Part shown: positions 46,218-55,584 of the stretch, piece after piece | Layout: the number at the start of each line of letters is the position of its first letter | How positions within the stretch are numbered: the stretch's first letter is position 1 | From: Frondihabitans sp. PAMC 28766 | GTDB taxonomy: Bacteria; Actinomycetota; Actinomycetes; Actinomycetales; Microbacteriaceae | Assembly: GCF_001577365.1 (NCBI RefSeq) | Contig: NZ_CP014513.1 | Location: 3,720,001 to 3,784,000, forward strand | DNA length: 64,000 bases | Reading direction: 5' to 3' | Program-made: the position numbers and the translations under genes | Notes under the pieces: generated by a model | Told to the model about the DNA's origin: nothing | What the model saw: the letters and a program-made list of their open reading frames with translations, nothing else | The model's database searches: none

Positions 46218-49122
46218 GGCGGCGGTGACTCCGCCGTCAGCCGAGACCCGTCCTCGCGACGAGCAGGCTGCCGACGAGCCCCGCCCCGGGCGCCGCTCCC
46301 GGTTCTCAACGTGGCTGCGGACCCCCGGCGCGTGGATCGAGATCGCGGCCTGGGCGGCTCTCGTCGCGTTCGTCGTCTTCAGCCTCGGCATCCCCCTCCT
46401 CGGCCAGGGCACTTTTCTCAACACCGCGTTCCTGCACGACTTCGCCCCGTGGAGCGACGCGGCAAAGTCCGCGACGTCGACCAGCAACGTCTACGACAGC
46501 GATACGATTGACAGCGGCGCCCCGCAGGTCGCCCTTCTTGTCCGACTGGCCCACGAGGGCGTCTTCGCGCAGTGGAACCCCTATCTCTCCGGTGGCACGG
46601 AGCTCGGCGGTCTCCCCGACTCGGGCGCGTACTCGCCGCTCTCGCTTCCCTGGTGGATCCTGCCCCTCTCGTACGCTCCCGGCGTCGTCAAGCTGCTCGA
46701 GATCGTGGTCGTCACGGTCGGCATGGCCCTCCTCCTCCGCCGGTACAGCGTGCCCCGTGCCGGATGGCCGATCGCCGCCCTCGTCTTCTCGTCGTCCGGT
46801 TTCATGGTGGCCTGGACCAATTGGCCGCAGACCCGGGTCGCCGCCTTCATCCCGCTGCTGTTCTGGGCGATCGATCGCGCCGCCGCTGAGAAGAAGGCGC
46901 GCGACATCATCAGTGTCGGCGTCGCGCTCGCCTGCATGCTACTCGGCGGATTCCCGGCCGTCGTCGGCTACACGCTCTTCGTCGGAGCCTTCTACTTCGT
47001 CGTCCGCACGATCGTCGCCCACCCACGGATGCGGGAAATGGTCGTCAGCCTGGGGATCGTCGTTGGGGGGCTGCTGTTCGGCGTGCTCCTGGCCGCCTGG
47101 CAGATCGTGCCCTTTGCCCACAACGCCCTCAGCGTCATCAACTTCGGCGTCCGGGCCCAGAGCGGCGGCAGCGGAGCTCTCGGCATAGGCGCCCTCGTCA
47201 CCTCGTGGCTGGCGGACGCCGAGAGCGAGCAGTCGCGCGGCCCCATCTTCGGCGGCGGCAACCCCACCGAGATCTACTCGTACGTCGGCGCTGCAGCTGT
47301 TGTGCTCGTCGCAGCGGCCGTGCTCATCCGCTCGCGATCACCGCACCGAACGGGTGCCGTGCCGCTCCTCATCGGCCTGCTCGCCCTGAGCGTCATCCTC
47401 GTGTTCCTCGGCGGGCCCTTGCTCGCAGCGGTCCGGCACCTCCCCGTCTTTGACTCCAACCCCATCGGCCGCATGCGATGCGACGTCGGCTTCTTCGCGG
47501 CCGCCCTCGCCGGCATCGGCCTGGGCAAGCTCGTCGAGCCCGAGAACCTCCGCGCCGAGTTCGCCCGCGTGCGTCGCGTCGCTCCGCTCTACTGGATCGG
47601 CCGCGCTGCAGTGGCCATGCTGGTGCTCGCCGCGGCCGCCTGGATCATCTGGCAGACGCGCGAGATCCTGTTCCCGATCTCGGCGGAGTACGTGCACCAG
47701 GTCAAGCTGGGCGTGCTCTGGACGGGCGGTGTCGCCGGTGCCGCCGTGATCCTGGTGCTCCTCGCCTGGATCCTGCGCTCGCGCATCGTCGGCCTCGTCG
47801 CCGGGGTAGGCATCATCGCCCTGGTCGCGGTTCCCGCCATCACCTCGGTGCAGGCCTGGTGGCCCGTCGCCTCCGACGCGTCGTTCTATCCGAATACCCC
47901 CGCTCTGAACTTCTTGAAGAAGAACCTCACGGCACAGCAGCGCTTCGCGACGTCCGGCCAGTCGACCCTCCCGGGCACGGCCTCGTATTACCAGGTGCGC
48001 TCGCTCACCGGTCACACCTTCCAGACCACGGCCTGGAAGCAGCTGATGACGGCCGTCGACCCGGCCTCCGCGACGACGCCGACCTATTCCACGCTATCGC
48101 CCGGCAACCTGCCCCGGTCGATCACCTCGCCGATCCTCGATCGCCTCGGCACCCGCTACGTCATCAACGATCCGTCGTACCCGCTCGTCGGGACGGGCGT
48201 GGGCGGGCCCGCGCCGGTCACGACTGACTCGCTGACGAGCACCTCGACATCGGTGAACACGACCACCTGGTCGGGTCCGGTCAACGGCTTCCAGTTCGCC
48301 GGGCCGGCGAACCTCGTCCACGTGCAGAAGGGGATGGAGCTCACCGTCTCGCTCATCGCCGACGGCACCGGCAAGACCCTGGCCTCGACGACCACCTGGG
48401 TCCAGACGTTCCAGGGAGCACGGTGGGTCGCGCTCAAGGGCGATTCGATCCCGACATCGACCTCCTGGCACGCGCGCATCTCGATTACCGGCATCCCGAC
48501 CGGCAAGTCGGTGCAGGTCGGCACCACGTCCGCAGGGCTCGCCGCTGTCAACATCTACCGGCCCACGCCGGGCGCCGACGTGCGCGTCGTCCACACCGGC
48601 GACGCCACCATCTACCAGCTCCTCGACGCGGGCGACCGCGTGCACTGGGCTTCCAACCAGTCGGTCGAGACGACGGCCAAGGCCCGGATCGCGACGCTGC
48701 AGGATCCTGCAACACCGGCCGACGAGGTCGTCCTCAGCTCCCCGACGACGCACCAGGCCGACCCGCAGGGCACCGCGAGTCTCAAGCTTGACGCCAGCGA
48801 CGTCAACGCGACCGTCGTGCACGTGAACGCCACGCTGGGTGGTTGGGTCGTAGTGGAGGACTCCCTGCAGCGTCCCGGCTGGTCGGCGACCGTCGACGGG
48901 AAGGCGACCGACCTCGTCACCGCCGACAACGCCGGCGCAGCGGTCTGGGTGCCGAAGGGCGAGCACACGGTCGACCTGCAGTACTCGACTCCGGGTCTCG
49001 GCGAAGGCGTCGTGCTCACCGTCGCCTCGATCGTCATCGCGGCGATCGTGTCGGCTCTCGTGATCGTGCTCGGGCGTCGAAAGCGCCCTCGCGGCCGTCT
49101 CGCTGCCCGCCCCCGGCAGTGA
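46207..49122 (+). CDS. YfhO-like large membrane glycosyltransferase
   Basis: A 971-residue protein: about 12 membrane segments (FLHDFAPWSDAA and QWNPYLSGGTELGGLPDSGAY are the YfhO-family loop motifs after TM1), then a long extracytoplasmic C-terminal domain (about 560-930) and a final membrane helix plus basic tail. YfhO members transfer sugars from polyprenyl phosphate to teichoic acid or other glycans outside the membrane. Directly downstream of a polyprenyl-phosphate GT2, which fits donor and transferase in one operon. Confidence 0.82.
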   Translation: MATEAAVTPPSAETRPRDEQAADEPRPGRRSRFSTWLRTPGAWIEIAAWAALVAFVVFSLGIPLLGQGTFLNTAFLHDFAPWSDAAKSATSTSNVYDSDTIDSGAPQVALLVRLAHEGVFAQWNPYLSGGTELGGLPDSGAYSPLSLPWWILPLSYAPGVVKLLEIVVVTVGMALLLRRYSVPRAGWPIAALVFSSSGFMVAWTNWPQTRVAAFIPLLFWAIDRAAAEKKARDIISVGVALACMLLGGFPAVVGYTLFVGAFYFVVRTIVAHPRMREMVVSLGIVVGGLLFGVLLAAWQIVPFAHNALSVINFGVRAQSGGSGALGIGALVTSWLADAESEQSRGPIFGGGNPTEIYSYVGAAAVVLVAAAVLIRSRSPHRTGAVPLLIGLLALSVILVFLGGPLLAAVRHLPVFDSNPIGRMRCDVGFFAAALAGIGLGKLVEPENLRAEFARVRRVAPLYWIGRAAVAMLVLAAAAWIIWQTREILFPISAEYVHQVKLGVLWTGGVAGAAVILVLLAWILRSRIVGLVAGVGIIALVAVPAITSVQAWWPVASDASFYPNTPALNFLKKNLTAQQRFATSGQSTLPGTASYYQVRSLTGHTFQTTAWKQLMTAVDPASATTPTYSTLSPGNLPRSITSPILDRLGTRYVINDPSYPLVGTGVGGPAPVTTDSLTSTSTSVNTTTWSGPVNGFQFAGPANLVHVQKGMELTVSLIADGTGKTLASTTTWVQTFQGARWVALKGDSIPTSTSWHARISITGIPTGKSVQVGTTSAGLAAVNIYRPTPGADVRVVHTGDATIYQLLDAGDRVHWASNQSVETTAKARIATLQDPATPADEVVLSSPTTHQADPQGTASLKLDASDVNATVVHVNATLGGWVVVEDSLQRPGWSATVDGKATDLVTADNAGAAVWVPKGEHTVDLQYSTPGLGEGVVLTVASIVIAAIVSALVIVLGRRKRPRGRLAARPRQ

Positions 49123-49129
49123 CAAGGCC

Positions 49130-50710
49130 GTGAGCGTTCCCCCGATCGCCCGGCGCGACGGGATCGCGATCGGCGCCGCGACAGCCGCGTTCCTAGTGGT
49201 GCTCGTGCTGTGGTCGATGCTGACGCCGGTCTTCGGGGCGCCCGACGAGCTCGCGCACTTCGACTCGGTACTGCGGTTCGCTCTCGGATACGGCTGGGCG
49301 GCTCCCGGCCACGCGCCCTACCTGAACGCGGTCCTCGCCGCACGCTCCGAACTCCTGACGACGGGGCCCTCGGCACGGCCGACTCTCGAGGCTCTGCTGG
49401 CCGCCCATCCCGGTACGTCGCCGAGCACGATCGACCAGATGTCGCAGCACCCTCCGACGTATTATGCCGTCGCAGCCGGGCTGATGCACGCCGTCGGATT
49501 CCTTCACCTACGCTGGGACGTCGACCTCGCGATCCTGCGCCTCTTCGACTCCTGCCTCATCGCACCCCTCCCCCTCCTCGCGTGGGCGACGGTCCGCCGA
49601 CTTGCGCACTCGAATCGCGCCGGCCTCGTCGGGGCCATGAGCATCGTTCTCGTTCCACAGGTCGCACTCGTCGGATCGGCGGTCACGAACGACGCGCCGC
49701 TGATGCTCTTCGGCGGCCTGACGATCTGGCTCGGCGCACTCGTGCTCACAGGCGACGTTCGCTGGCGAACCACGGTCGCGCTCGCGCTGGCGAGTGCCGC
49801 CGCAGTCGCCACGAAGGCCACCGGCTATCCGAGCCTGTTCTTCGTCATCCTGGTGCTCCTGGTGCTCTTCACAGGACGCCTGCGCTCTGCGCGCAGCGTC
49901 GCCCAGTTCGTGGTCGCCGGCGTCATCGTCGCAGCCCTGGGCGGCGCGTGGTGGCTCCGGAACATCGTCGTCTACCACCAGCTGCAGCCGGCCGGTCTCG
50001 TCCGAGCCGTCCTTCCGTGGCCGCCCGGTCACGGCCCGAACGTCGGTGGGTTCTTCGTAACCGAGTGGAACCACGTCACCTCGTCATTCTGGGGCGATTT
50101 CGGGCTGGTCCCGACGCCGACTGCGATCACGATCAGCGGCACCCTCACCGGAGTGCTCACCGTCGGCTCGATCGCTGTGATCGTGCTGTTCGCGTTCCGC
50201 CGGCGGTCGGGTCTGCGCGCGCCCATCGCCCTGGGGGCGCTTGTCGTGACCACGATCGTGTTGCAGCTCGGCAACAACTGGCAGTCCTATGCCGCCACCC
50301 ATCTCGTGTCGGGCGACCAAGGGCGCTACTACTTCCCGTCGATCATCGCGCTCGTGGCTCTCGTCGCCCTCGGGCTCTCCAACGCGGTGCGGTCGGAGGT
50401 CACCCGGTTGATGGTCGGACGCGCTCTGGTGACTCTCGCCGTCCTGGTGGCCCTCTATGGCCTCGTCGTCGCTTTTCTCGGCTTCTACCAGGGTGGGAGC
50501 GAGCTCCCGACCCCCGCGGGCTTCCAGGCGCTGCGAGGAGCCACGACACTGGGATCGATATCGCTCCTCGCAGTGATCGTGCTCACCGTTGTCTTCGGGG
50601 GCGTCACCGTCGTCCTGGTGTGGCGCGGCCTCGCCGCCCCGCCCCGCGAGACCGGGCCTCACGAGCGCGGAATGCTGCGGCGAGGCGCCCACGCCGGCAC
50701 GAGCTCGTGA
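49130..50710 (+). CDS. DUF2142-type membrane protein (putative GT-C)
   Basis: A 526-residue polytopic protein. The first loop has VFGAPDELAHFDSVLRFALGYGW, with the Asp-Glu pair expected at a GT-C active site, and MSQHPPTYYAVAAGL, both typical of DUF2142. About 11 membrane segments follow. Eight bases separate it from the YfhO-like gene. Likely another polyprenyl-dependent sugar transferase. Its end converges on the GT4 gene. Confidence 0.8.
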   Translation: MSVPPIARRDGIAIGAATAAFLVVLVLWSMLTPVFGAPDELAHFDSVLRFALGYGWAAPGHAPYLNAVLAARSELLTTGPSARPTLEALLAAHPGTSPSTIDQMSQHPPTYYAVAAGLMHAVGFLHLRWDVDLAILRLFDSCLIAPLPLLAWATVRRLAHSNRAGLVGAMSIVLVPQVALVGSAVTNDAPLMLFGGLTIWLGALVLTGDVRWRTTVALALASAAAVATKATGYPSLFFVILVLLVLFTGRLRSARSVAQFVVAGVIVAALGGAWWLRNIVVYHQLQPAGLVRAVLPWPPGHGPNVGGFFVTEWNHVTSSFWGDFGLVPTPTAITISGTLTGVLTVGSIAVIVLFAFRRRSGLRAPIALGALVVTTIVLQLGNNWQSYAATHLVSGDQGRYYFPSIIALVALVALGLSNAVRSEVTRLMVGRALVTLAVLVALYGLVVAFLGFYQGGSELPTPAGFQALRGATTLGSISLLAVIVLTVVFGGVTVVLVWRGLAAPPRETGPHERGMLRRGAHAGTSS

Positions 50711-50730
50711 CGGCACCCGCCCCGACGCTG

Positions 50731-51846
50731 TCAGAGCACGCTGAGCCGCTCGTCGAGGGCAGCGACCGACGCTTCGGGCCGGAACGACTCCGCAGCCTCG
50801 CGCGCCGCAGCCTTTCGCGCGGCCAGGAGCGCAGGATCGCGGGCGAGCCGGACGATCGCATCGGCGAGAGCTTCGGGGTCTCCCGCAGCCACGTAGTCCA
50901 CTGCGTCGCCGAACGCCCGGCGCTGCGGAGCAGTGTCGCTCGTCACGACGGCGATGCCGGCAGCCGCGCACTGGTAGACCTTGTTCGGTACGACCTTGGC
51001 GGCCTTCTCGGTGGCGCCCATGATGCCGATGCCGATGTCGCGGGAGGCCACGACGGCGGGCAGCTCGGCAGCGTCGACCCAGGGCTCCCACATGACCGGC
51101 GCGCCGCCCTGCGCCTTCGACCTGGCTGCCTTGAGATCCTGCCCCGACCCGATCATCGTCACCCGGATGCTGCCGTCGCCCGGCAGCAGGCCAATGGCGG
51201 CACCGATCGTCTCCGCGCCCTGCAGAGGCGTGAAGAGTCCGAAGAAGACCACGCTGACAGCCGCACCGCCGTCTCGGGGCGCGCCGTGCGCCGCCGCGGC
51301 AGCATCGTACCAGGGGCCGCTCGCACCGACCGGCACCACGACCGCCTTGCGACGAAGGCTCTCGGGCACCAGCGCCCGATGCTCCTCGGTGTCGACGACG
51401 TCGATGTCGGCCAGGGTCAGAGCACCGCGGTCAAGAAAGCGCAGCAGACGCTGCTTGAGGCCCGTATCGCCGACGCCGCGATCGGTCGCGGTCGTCGATG
51501 CGAAGATCAGGTGGTCGAGCACGATGGTCGTGCGCGGGAACATCAGGCGGGCGAGCCAGACGTCGAAGTGGCCCATGTAGCCGACGATCACCACGTCAGG
51601 CCTCGCTCGGCGCCGCGTGCGTGCCGCCGTCACGACCAGACGAGACCAGGCTCCTGCGAGCTTCCCGAGCATGCGGATCGCCCCCGTCTTGGAGCCGAGG
51701 AGCTCGACGCGCTGGGCGGTCGAGAGACCCAACGGCACGTTGGCCTCGTCGACGGTGTACCCGCGATCGCGGAGCCCTTCGAGGATCACCGCGATTCGCG
51801 GATGGCTCGCGACTTGATAGGTTCCAAAGGCAAGAATGCGCAACAC
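50731..51846 (-). CDS. GT4-family glycosyltransferase
   Basis: A 371-residue GT-B enzyme. N-domain: RILAFGTYQVASHPRIAVIL, VIVGYMGHFDVWLARLM; C-domain: AVSVVFFGLFTPLQGAETIGAA, RVTMIGSGQDL and the donor-site KAAKVVPNKVYQCAAAGIAVVTSD. Transfers an unknown sugar in the cytosol. GTG 51844-51846 and TTG 51841-51843 are both possible, with GGAGGC just upstream favouring the TTG slightly. Divergent from the flippase-like gene across 53 bp. Confidence 0.82.
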   Translation of the reverse strand: MLRILAFGTYQVASHPRIAVILEGLRDRGYTVDEANVPLGLSTAQRVELLGSKTGAIRMLGKLAGAWSRLVVTAARTRRRARPDVVIVGYMGHFDVWLARLMFPRTTIVLDHLIFASTTATDRGVGDTGLKQRLLRFLDRGALTLADIDVVDTEEHRALVPESLRRKAVVVPVGASGPWYDAAAAAHGAPRDGGAAVSVVFFGLFTPLQGAETIGAAIGLLPGDGSIRVTMIGSGQDLKAARSKAQGGAPVMWEPWVDAAELPAVVASRDIGIGIMGATEKAAKVVPNKVYQCAAAGIAVVTSDTAPQRRAFGDAVDYVAAGDPEALADAIVRLARDPALLAARKAAAREAAESFRPEASVAALDERLSVL

Positions 51847-51899
51847 GCCTCCGTGGTCGGCCGAACGGGCCGACTACTCACGGCCCCATGAAACACTAG

Positions 51900-52874
51900 G
51901 TGACCATGACTTCCCCCGACGAACCCGCCACACGAGCCCCCCGCAACTGGAGGCGTCTCATTCGCGTCGGCGCGCTGGTGGTCGCGCTCGTGCTCTGCAT
52001 CGTCTTCCTCATCCCCCGCGCCTCCGACATCGTCGACGCCCTGGGTCGCCAGAACCCCCTCTCGATCGTGATCGGCCTCGTTCTGGCGATCGCGGCGACC
52101 TATGCCACGTTCCTCTCCTGGCGCGAGCTCATGCGCGGCGCGGGCCACCCCCTGGCTCTGATGGCCGCGCAGCGCGTCTTCTTCCTGTCCCAGATCGGCA
52201 AGTACATCCCCGGCTCGATCTGGGCGATCGCAGCGCAGGCCGACCTCGGTCGCGAGCACAGGGTGCCCGTGGTCAAGTCGGTCGCGGTCGGGCTGCTGAC
52301 GCTTCTGGTCAGCTGCGGCGCCGGCGTCTGCGTCGCTGCCGCGAGTCTGCCGTTCGTGATCCCCGACGCGCTCTCGAAGTACTGGTTCGTCATCGTCTTC
52401 GTCCCGATCGCGCTCGCCGCCCTCCACCCGGCAGTCCTCGGCCTCGTCATGCGGCTCGCATCGCGCGTCATGAAGCGCGACTTCGGCACGATCCGCCTTC
52501 CGCTCCCGTCCGTGGCGAAAGCCTTCGGCTGGGCCGTCATCGCCTGGATCCTGTTCGGGGCCCACATCGCCACCCTGTCGGCCGCGCTGATCCGCCTCGA
52601 CGGGCACACCTTCGTGCTCGCGATCGGCGGTTACTCTCTCGCCTGGCTCGTCGGGTTCCTCGTCTTCTTCCTCCCCGCGGGCCTCGGCGGTCGTGAGGCC
52701 GTGCTCACGGCGCTTCTCGTCGCCGGCTCGGCCATGAGCCTCAACGGCGCCGTCAGCGTCGCCGTGATGTCGCGCGTGCTTCTGACGGCGACCGACCTCC
52801 TGCTGGCGCTGGCTGCCGGCCTGAGCCGCCGGCGCAAGGGCGTCGTCGTTCGGGCTGCTTCCGAGCGCTCGTGA
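51900..52874 (+). CDS. Flippase-like / AglD-LPG synthase TM-domain protein
   Basis: A 324-residue protein with eight or so membrane segments: FLSWRELMRGAGHPLALMAAQRVFFLSQIGKYIPGSIWAIA is the family's signature loop, and FFLPAGLGGREAVLTALL another. It belongs to the lysylphosphatidylglycerol synthase transmembrane/UPF0104 family, some members of which act as lipid-linked sugar flippases or transporters. The cytosolic aminoacyl domain of true LPG synthase is absent. Start may be GTG 51900 or ATG 51906. The stop overlaps the next gene as GTGA. Confidence 0.78.
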   Translation: MTMTSPDEPATRAPRNWRRLIRVGALVVALVLCIVFLIPRASDIVDALGRQNPLSIVIGLVLAIAATYATFLSWRELMRGAGHPLALMAAQRVFFLSQIGKYIPGSIWAIAAQADLGREHRVPVVKSVAVGLLTLLVSCGAGVCVAAASLPFVIPDALSKYWFVIVFVPIALAALHPAVLGLVMRLASRVMKRDFGTIRLPLPSVAKAFGWAVIAWILFGAHIATLSAALIRLDGHTFVLAIGGYSLAWLVGFLVFFLPAGLGGREAVLTALLVAGSAMSLNGAVSVAVMSRVLLTATDLLLALAAGLSRRRKGVVVRAASERS

Positions 52875-53818
52875 CGCTCGTGGTCCGCGAGCGGGCCCGG
52901 CAGGCGGTGCGTCGCGCCGGTGCCGAGGCCCTCTACGATCGGCTGATCCTCGCTGCGCGTCGCCTGAAGGCGGTTCCGCGAGAGCGAGCCTGGTTGCGCG
53001 TCGTCGGGGGCCTCCTTCACGACGGGGTGGTCGTGCACGGCTCAGGAGGGTGGGCGCGCCCCGAGGCCGGCGTGCTGCCTCTGGTAATGTGTCTCTGGAA
53101 CCGCCCCGAGCGCATCGACGAGGTGCTCGCGATGCTGCGATCTCTCTCGGGCCCGCACCGCGTCGCCCTCCTGCTCTGGAACAACAATGCGGCCGACGCC
53201 GACTTCTACGCGGGCAGGATCACCGACGCTGCCGGTGGTTCGCTGGCCGGCGTCGACCTCGTGCAGAGCCCTGTCAACATCGGCGGCCTCGCTCGCTTCG
53301 TCGCGGCCCGCCTTCTCGCCAACGGCGGCTACACGGGCCCCGTGCTCATGCTCGACGACGACCAGGACGTGTCGCCGAACTTCGTCGAGGACCTGCTTCG
53401 CGACTACAGCGAGCGCTCCGTCGTCGCCTGGTGGGCCTTCAGCCTGCACGGCTCCTACTGGCGACGCGCCGAGATCGAGCCGGGCAGCGACGCCGACCAT
53501 GCGGGCACCGGAGGCACTGTCTACGACAGCTCGCTCGTCAGAGACGACCGCTTCTTCGCGAACCTGCCCCGTGAGTTCGCCTTTCTGGAAGACCAGTGGA
53601 TGACGTTCCTCGCCCACGCCAAGGGCTGGCGAGTGATCAAGGGTCGGACGACCATCGACCTGGTCTCGGAGGAGAAGAACCAGTATCACGGCCTGTCGCC
53701 CCTGAAAGACCGGTTCTATCGGGTGCAGCGCACCCAGCGCGCGTGGCTCACACGCCGGGCCCGGGTTCGCACCGCATGGAACGACGGGCGCATCACGTCG
53801 GAGGGGGTCAGCCCCTGA
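52871..53818 (+). CDS. GT2-like glycosyltransferase
   Basis: A 315-residue protein with a GT-A-type core: [49 protein letters not shown], and [19 protein letters not shown] as the metal motif. The C-terminal part carries [16 protein letters not shown] and a basic end. It overlaps the flippase-like gene (GTGA), and its end overlaps the convergent rmlA end by 11 bases. Sugar specificity unknown. Confidence 0.8.
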   Translation: MTLVVRERARQAVRRAGAEALYDRLILAARRLKAVPRERAWLRVVGGLLHDGVVVHGSGGWARPEAGVLPLVMCLWNRPERIDEVLAMLRSLSGPHRVALLLWNNNAADADFYAGRITDAAGGSLAGVDLVQSPVNIGGLARFVAARLLANGGYTGPVLMLDDDQDVSPNFVEDLLRDYSERSVVAWWAFSLHGSYWRRAEIEPGSDADHAGTGGTVYDSSLVRDDRFFANLPREFAFLEDQWMTFLAHAKGWRVIKGRTTIDLVSEEKNQYHGLSPLKDRFYRVQRTQRAWLTRRARVRTAWNDGRITSEGVSP

Positions 53819-54671
53819 GGAGGTTCTGCAGGTAGACGCCGTAGCCGCTCTTCGCGAGCGGGGCTGCAAGCGCCTCGAGGGCCGCGTCGTCGATCCAGCC
53901 GTTGCGCCAGGCGATCTCTTCGATGCAGCCGATCTTGTGGCCCTGGCGATCCTCGATCACGCGGACGTACTCGGAGGCCTGCATCATCGACTCGAACGTG
54001 CCGGTGTCGAGCCACGCCGTGCCGCGGTCGAGCACCTGCACCTGCAGCTTTCCGTCGGCGAGGTAGCGCTCGTTCACGGTCGAGATCTCGAGTTCGCCGC
54101 GGGCGCTCGGCTTGATCGACTTCGCGATCTCGACGATCGAGTTGTCGTAGAAGTAGAGGCCGGGCACCGCGTAATTGCTCTTGGGCTCCTTCGGCTTCTC
54201 TTCGATCGAGACGGCCTTGAAGTCGTCGTCGAAGTCGACCACGCCGTACCGGTGCGGGTCGGAGACGTGGTAGGCGAAGATCGTCGCGCCGTCGACCTCG
54301 GTGTTGCTCTTGAGGTTCGAGCCGAGGCCGACACCGTGGAAGATGTTGTCGCCGAGCACGAGGGCGACGCTGTCGCCCGCCAAGAACTCCTCGCCGATGA
54401 TGAACGCCTGCGCGAGGCCGTCGGGCGAGGGCTGCGCGGCGTACTCGATGCGCATGCCGAGGCTCGACCCGTCGCCGAGAAGCTCGCGGAACTGCTCGTT
54501 GTACTCAGGCGTGGTGATGATCAGCACCTCGTTGATGCCGGCCATCATCAGGGTCGACAGGGGGTAGTAGACCATCGGCTTGTCGTAGATCGGCATGAGC
54601 TGCTTCGAGACGCCCTTGGTGATCGGCCAGAGGCGCGAGCCGGTGCCGCCCGCGAGGATGATGCCCTTCAT
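53808..54671 (-). CDS. rmlA: Glucose-1-phosphate thymidylyltransferase
   Basis: A 287-residue nucleotidyltransferase: [11 protein letters not shown] (8-18), [26 protein letters not shown] and ISTVNERYL match RmlA. It makes dTDP-glucose from dTTP and glucose 1-phosphate, the first step to dTDP-L-rhamnose. ATG 54669-54671 overlaps the rmlC stop (ATGA). rmlB and rmlD are not in this window. Confidence 0.96.
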   Translation of the reverse strand: MKGIILAGGTGSRLWPITKGVSKQLMPIYDKPMVYYPLSTLMMAGINEVLIITTPEYNEQFRELLGDGSSLGMRIEYAAQPSPDGLAQAFIIGEEFLAGDSVALVLGDNIFHGVGLGSNLKSNTEVDGATIFAYHVSDPHRYGVVDFDDDFKAVSIEEKPKEPKSNYAVPGLYFYDNSIVEIAKSIKPSARGELEISTVNERYLADGKLQVQVLDRGTAWLDTGTFESMMQASEYVRVIEDRQGHKIGCIEEIAWRNGWIDDAALEALAAPLAKSGYGVYLQNLLRG

Positions 54672-55303
54672 CGGCCTGTCTCCTTCGGCGACGCAGCCGC
54701 CTTCTCGTTGAGCGACGCATAGTACGCGCGCATGTCGTCCCACGTGGGCACGAGGCCCGATGCCGCGGCCTCGGCGAGCGAGGGGGCGTCGGTGTCTTTC
54801 GGCGAGAGCAGCGGCTCGCCGGCCTCGTCGGGGAAGACCAGGGCGACGTCAGGATCCAAAGGGTTGATGCCGTGCTCGCGGGGCGCGTTGAAGACGTCGG
54901 TCACCAGGTAGCTCACCGTGGCGTCGTCGGTCAGCGCGACGAAGCAGTGGCCGAGGCCCTCGGCGATGTAGATGGCGCGGCGATCGGTTCCGTCGAGCAG
55001 CACGGAGTCCCACTGCCCGAACGTCGGCGAGCCCACGCGGATGTCGATGACGTAGTCGAGCACGGCACCGTGGGTCGCCGTCACGTACTTGGCCTGGCCG
55101 AGCGGCACGTCGGCGAAGTGGATGCCGCGCACGACGCCGCGCTTCGACACCGAGGTGTTCGCCTGCCGGAGGTCGATCGAGTGCCCCACGGTCTCTTCGA
55201 GACGGTCGAAGCGATACCACTCGAGGAACACGCCGCGGTCGTCACCGAACTGCTTGGGGGTGATCTCGTAGCTGTCGGGAATCTTCAGTTCGCGGATCTG
55301 CAC
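54668..55303 (-). CDS. rmlC: dTDP-4-dehydrorhamnose 3,5-epimerase
   Basis: A 211-residue cupin epimerase: [18 protein letters not shown], the catalytic-His region [17 protein letters not shown], catalytic Asp in [15 protein letters not shown], and [17 protein letters not shown]. Third step of dTDP-rhamnose synthesis. Translationally coupled to rmlA. Divergent from the CWB2 gene across 281 bp. Confidence 0.93.
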   Translation of the reverse strand: MQIRELKIPDSYEITPKQFGDDRGVFLEWYRFDRLEETVGHSIDLRQANTSVSKRGVVRGIHFADVPLGQAKYVTATHGAVLDYVIDIRVGSPTFGQWDSVLLDGTDRRAIYIAEGLGHCFVALTDDATVSYLVTDVFNAPREHGINPLDPDVALVFPDEAGEPLLSPKDTDAPSLAEAAASGLVPTWDDMRAYYASLNEKAAASPKETGR

Positions 55304-55584
55304 GCCGGAAGCCTAGCAAGAGCGCCGACGCGGCCCCGAGCTTCCCCCTTCCTGCGGCCGTCACCGGCGGCAGCGTCGCAAACCTGCAGCTCGGCTCGGA
55401 TGCGGCTTCACAGCGCTGTTGCGACCACGACCCCCGTTCGGGGGCGATGTGCCTAATCCTGCCTTCGATGTACCGTGAGCCCGTCGCAGGTCCAGGGGGA
55501 TCACTGGTGAAGGGCCGCGGCATCCGATCACTCTGCACACCGCGTTCCCTCGGTCGTCGCCACCACTCCGAGGAGAGCACTGCC
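55304..55584. other. Divergent promoter region of rmlCA and the CWB2 operon
   Basis: A 281-bp spacer that must carry promoters for both directions. The ribosome site GAGGAG (about 55570) belongs to the rightward gene. I see no gene or strong palindrome in it. Confidence 0.4.
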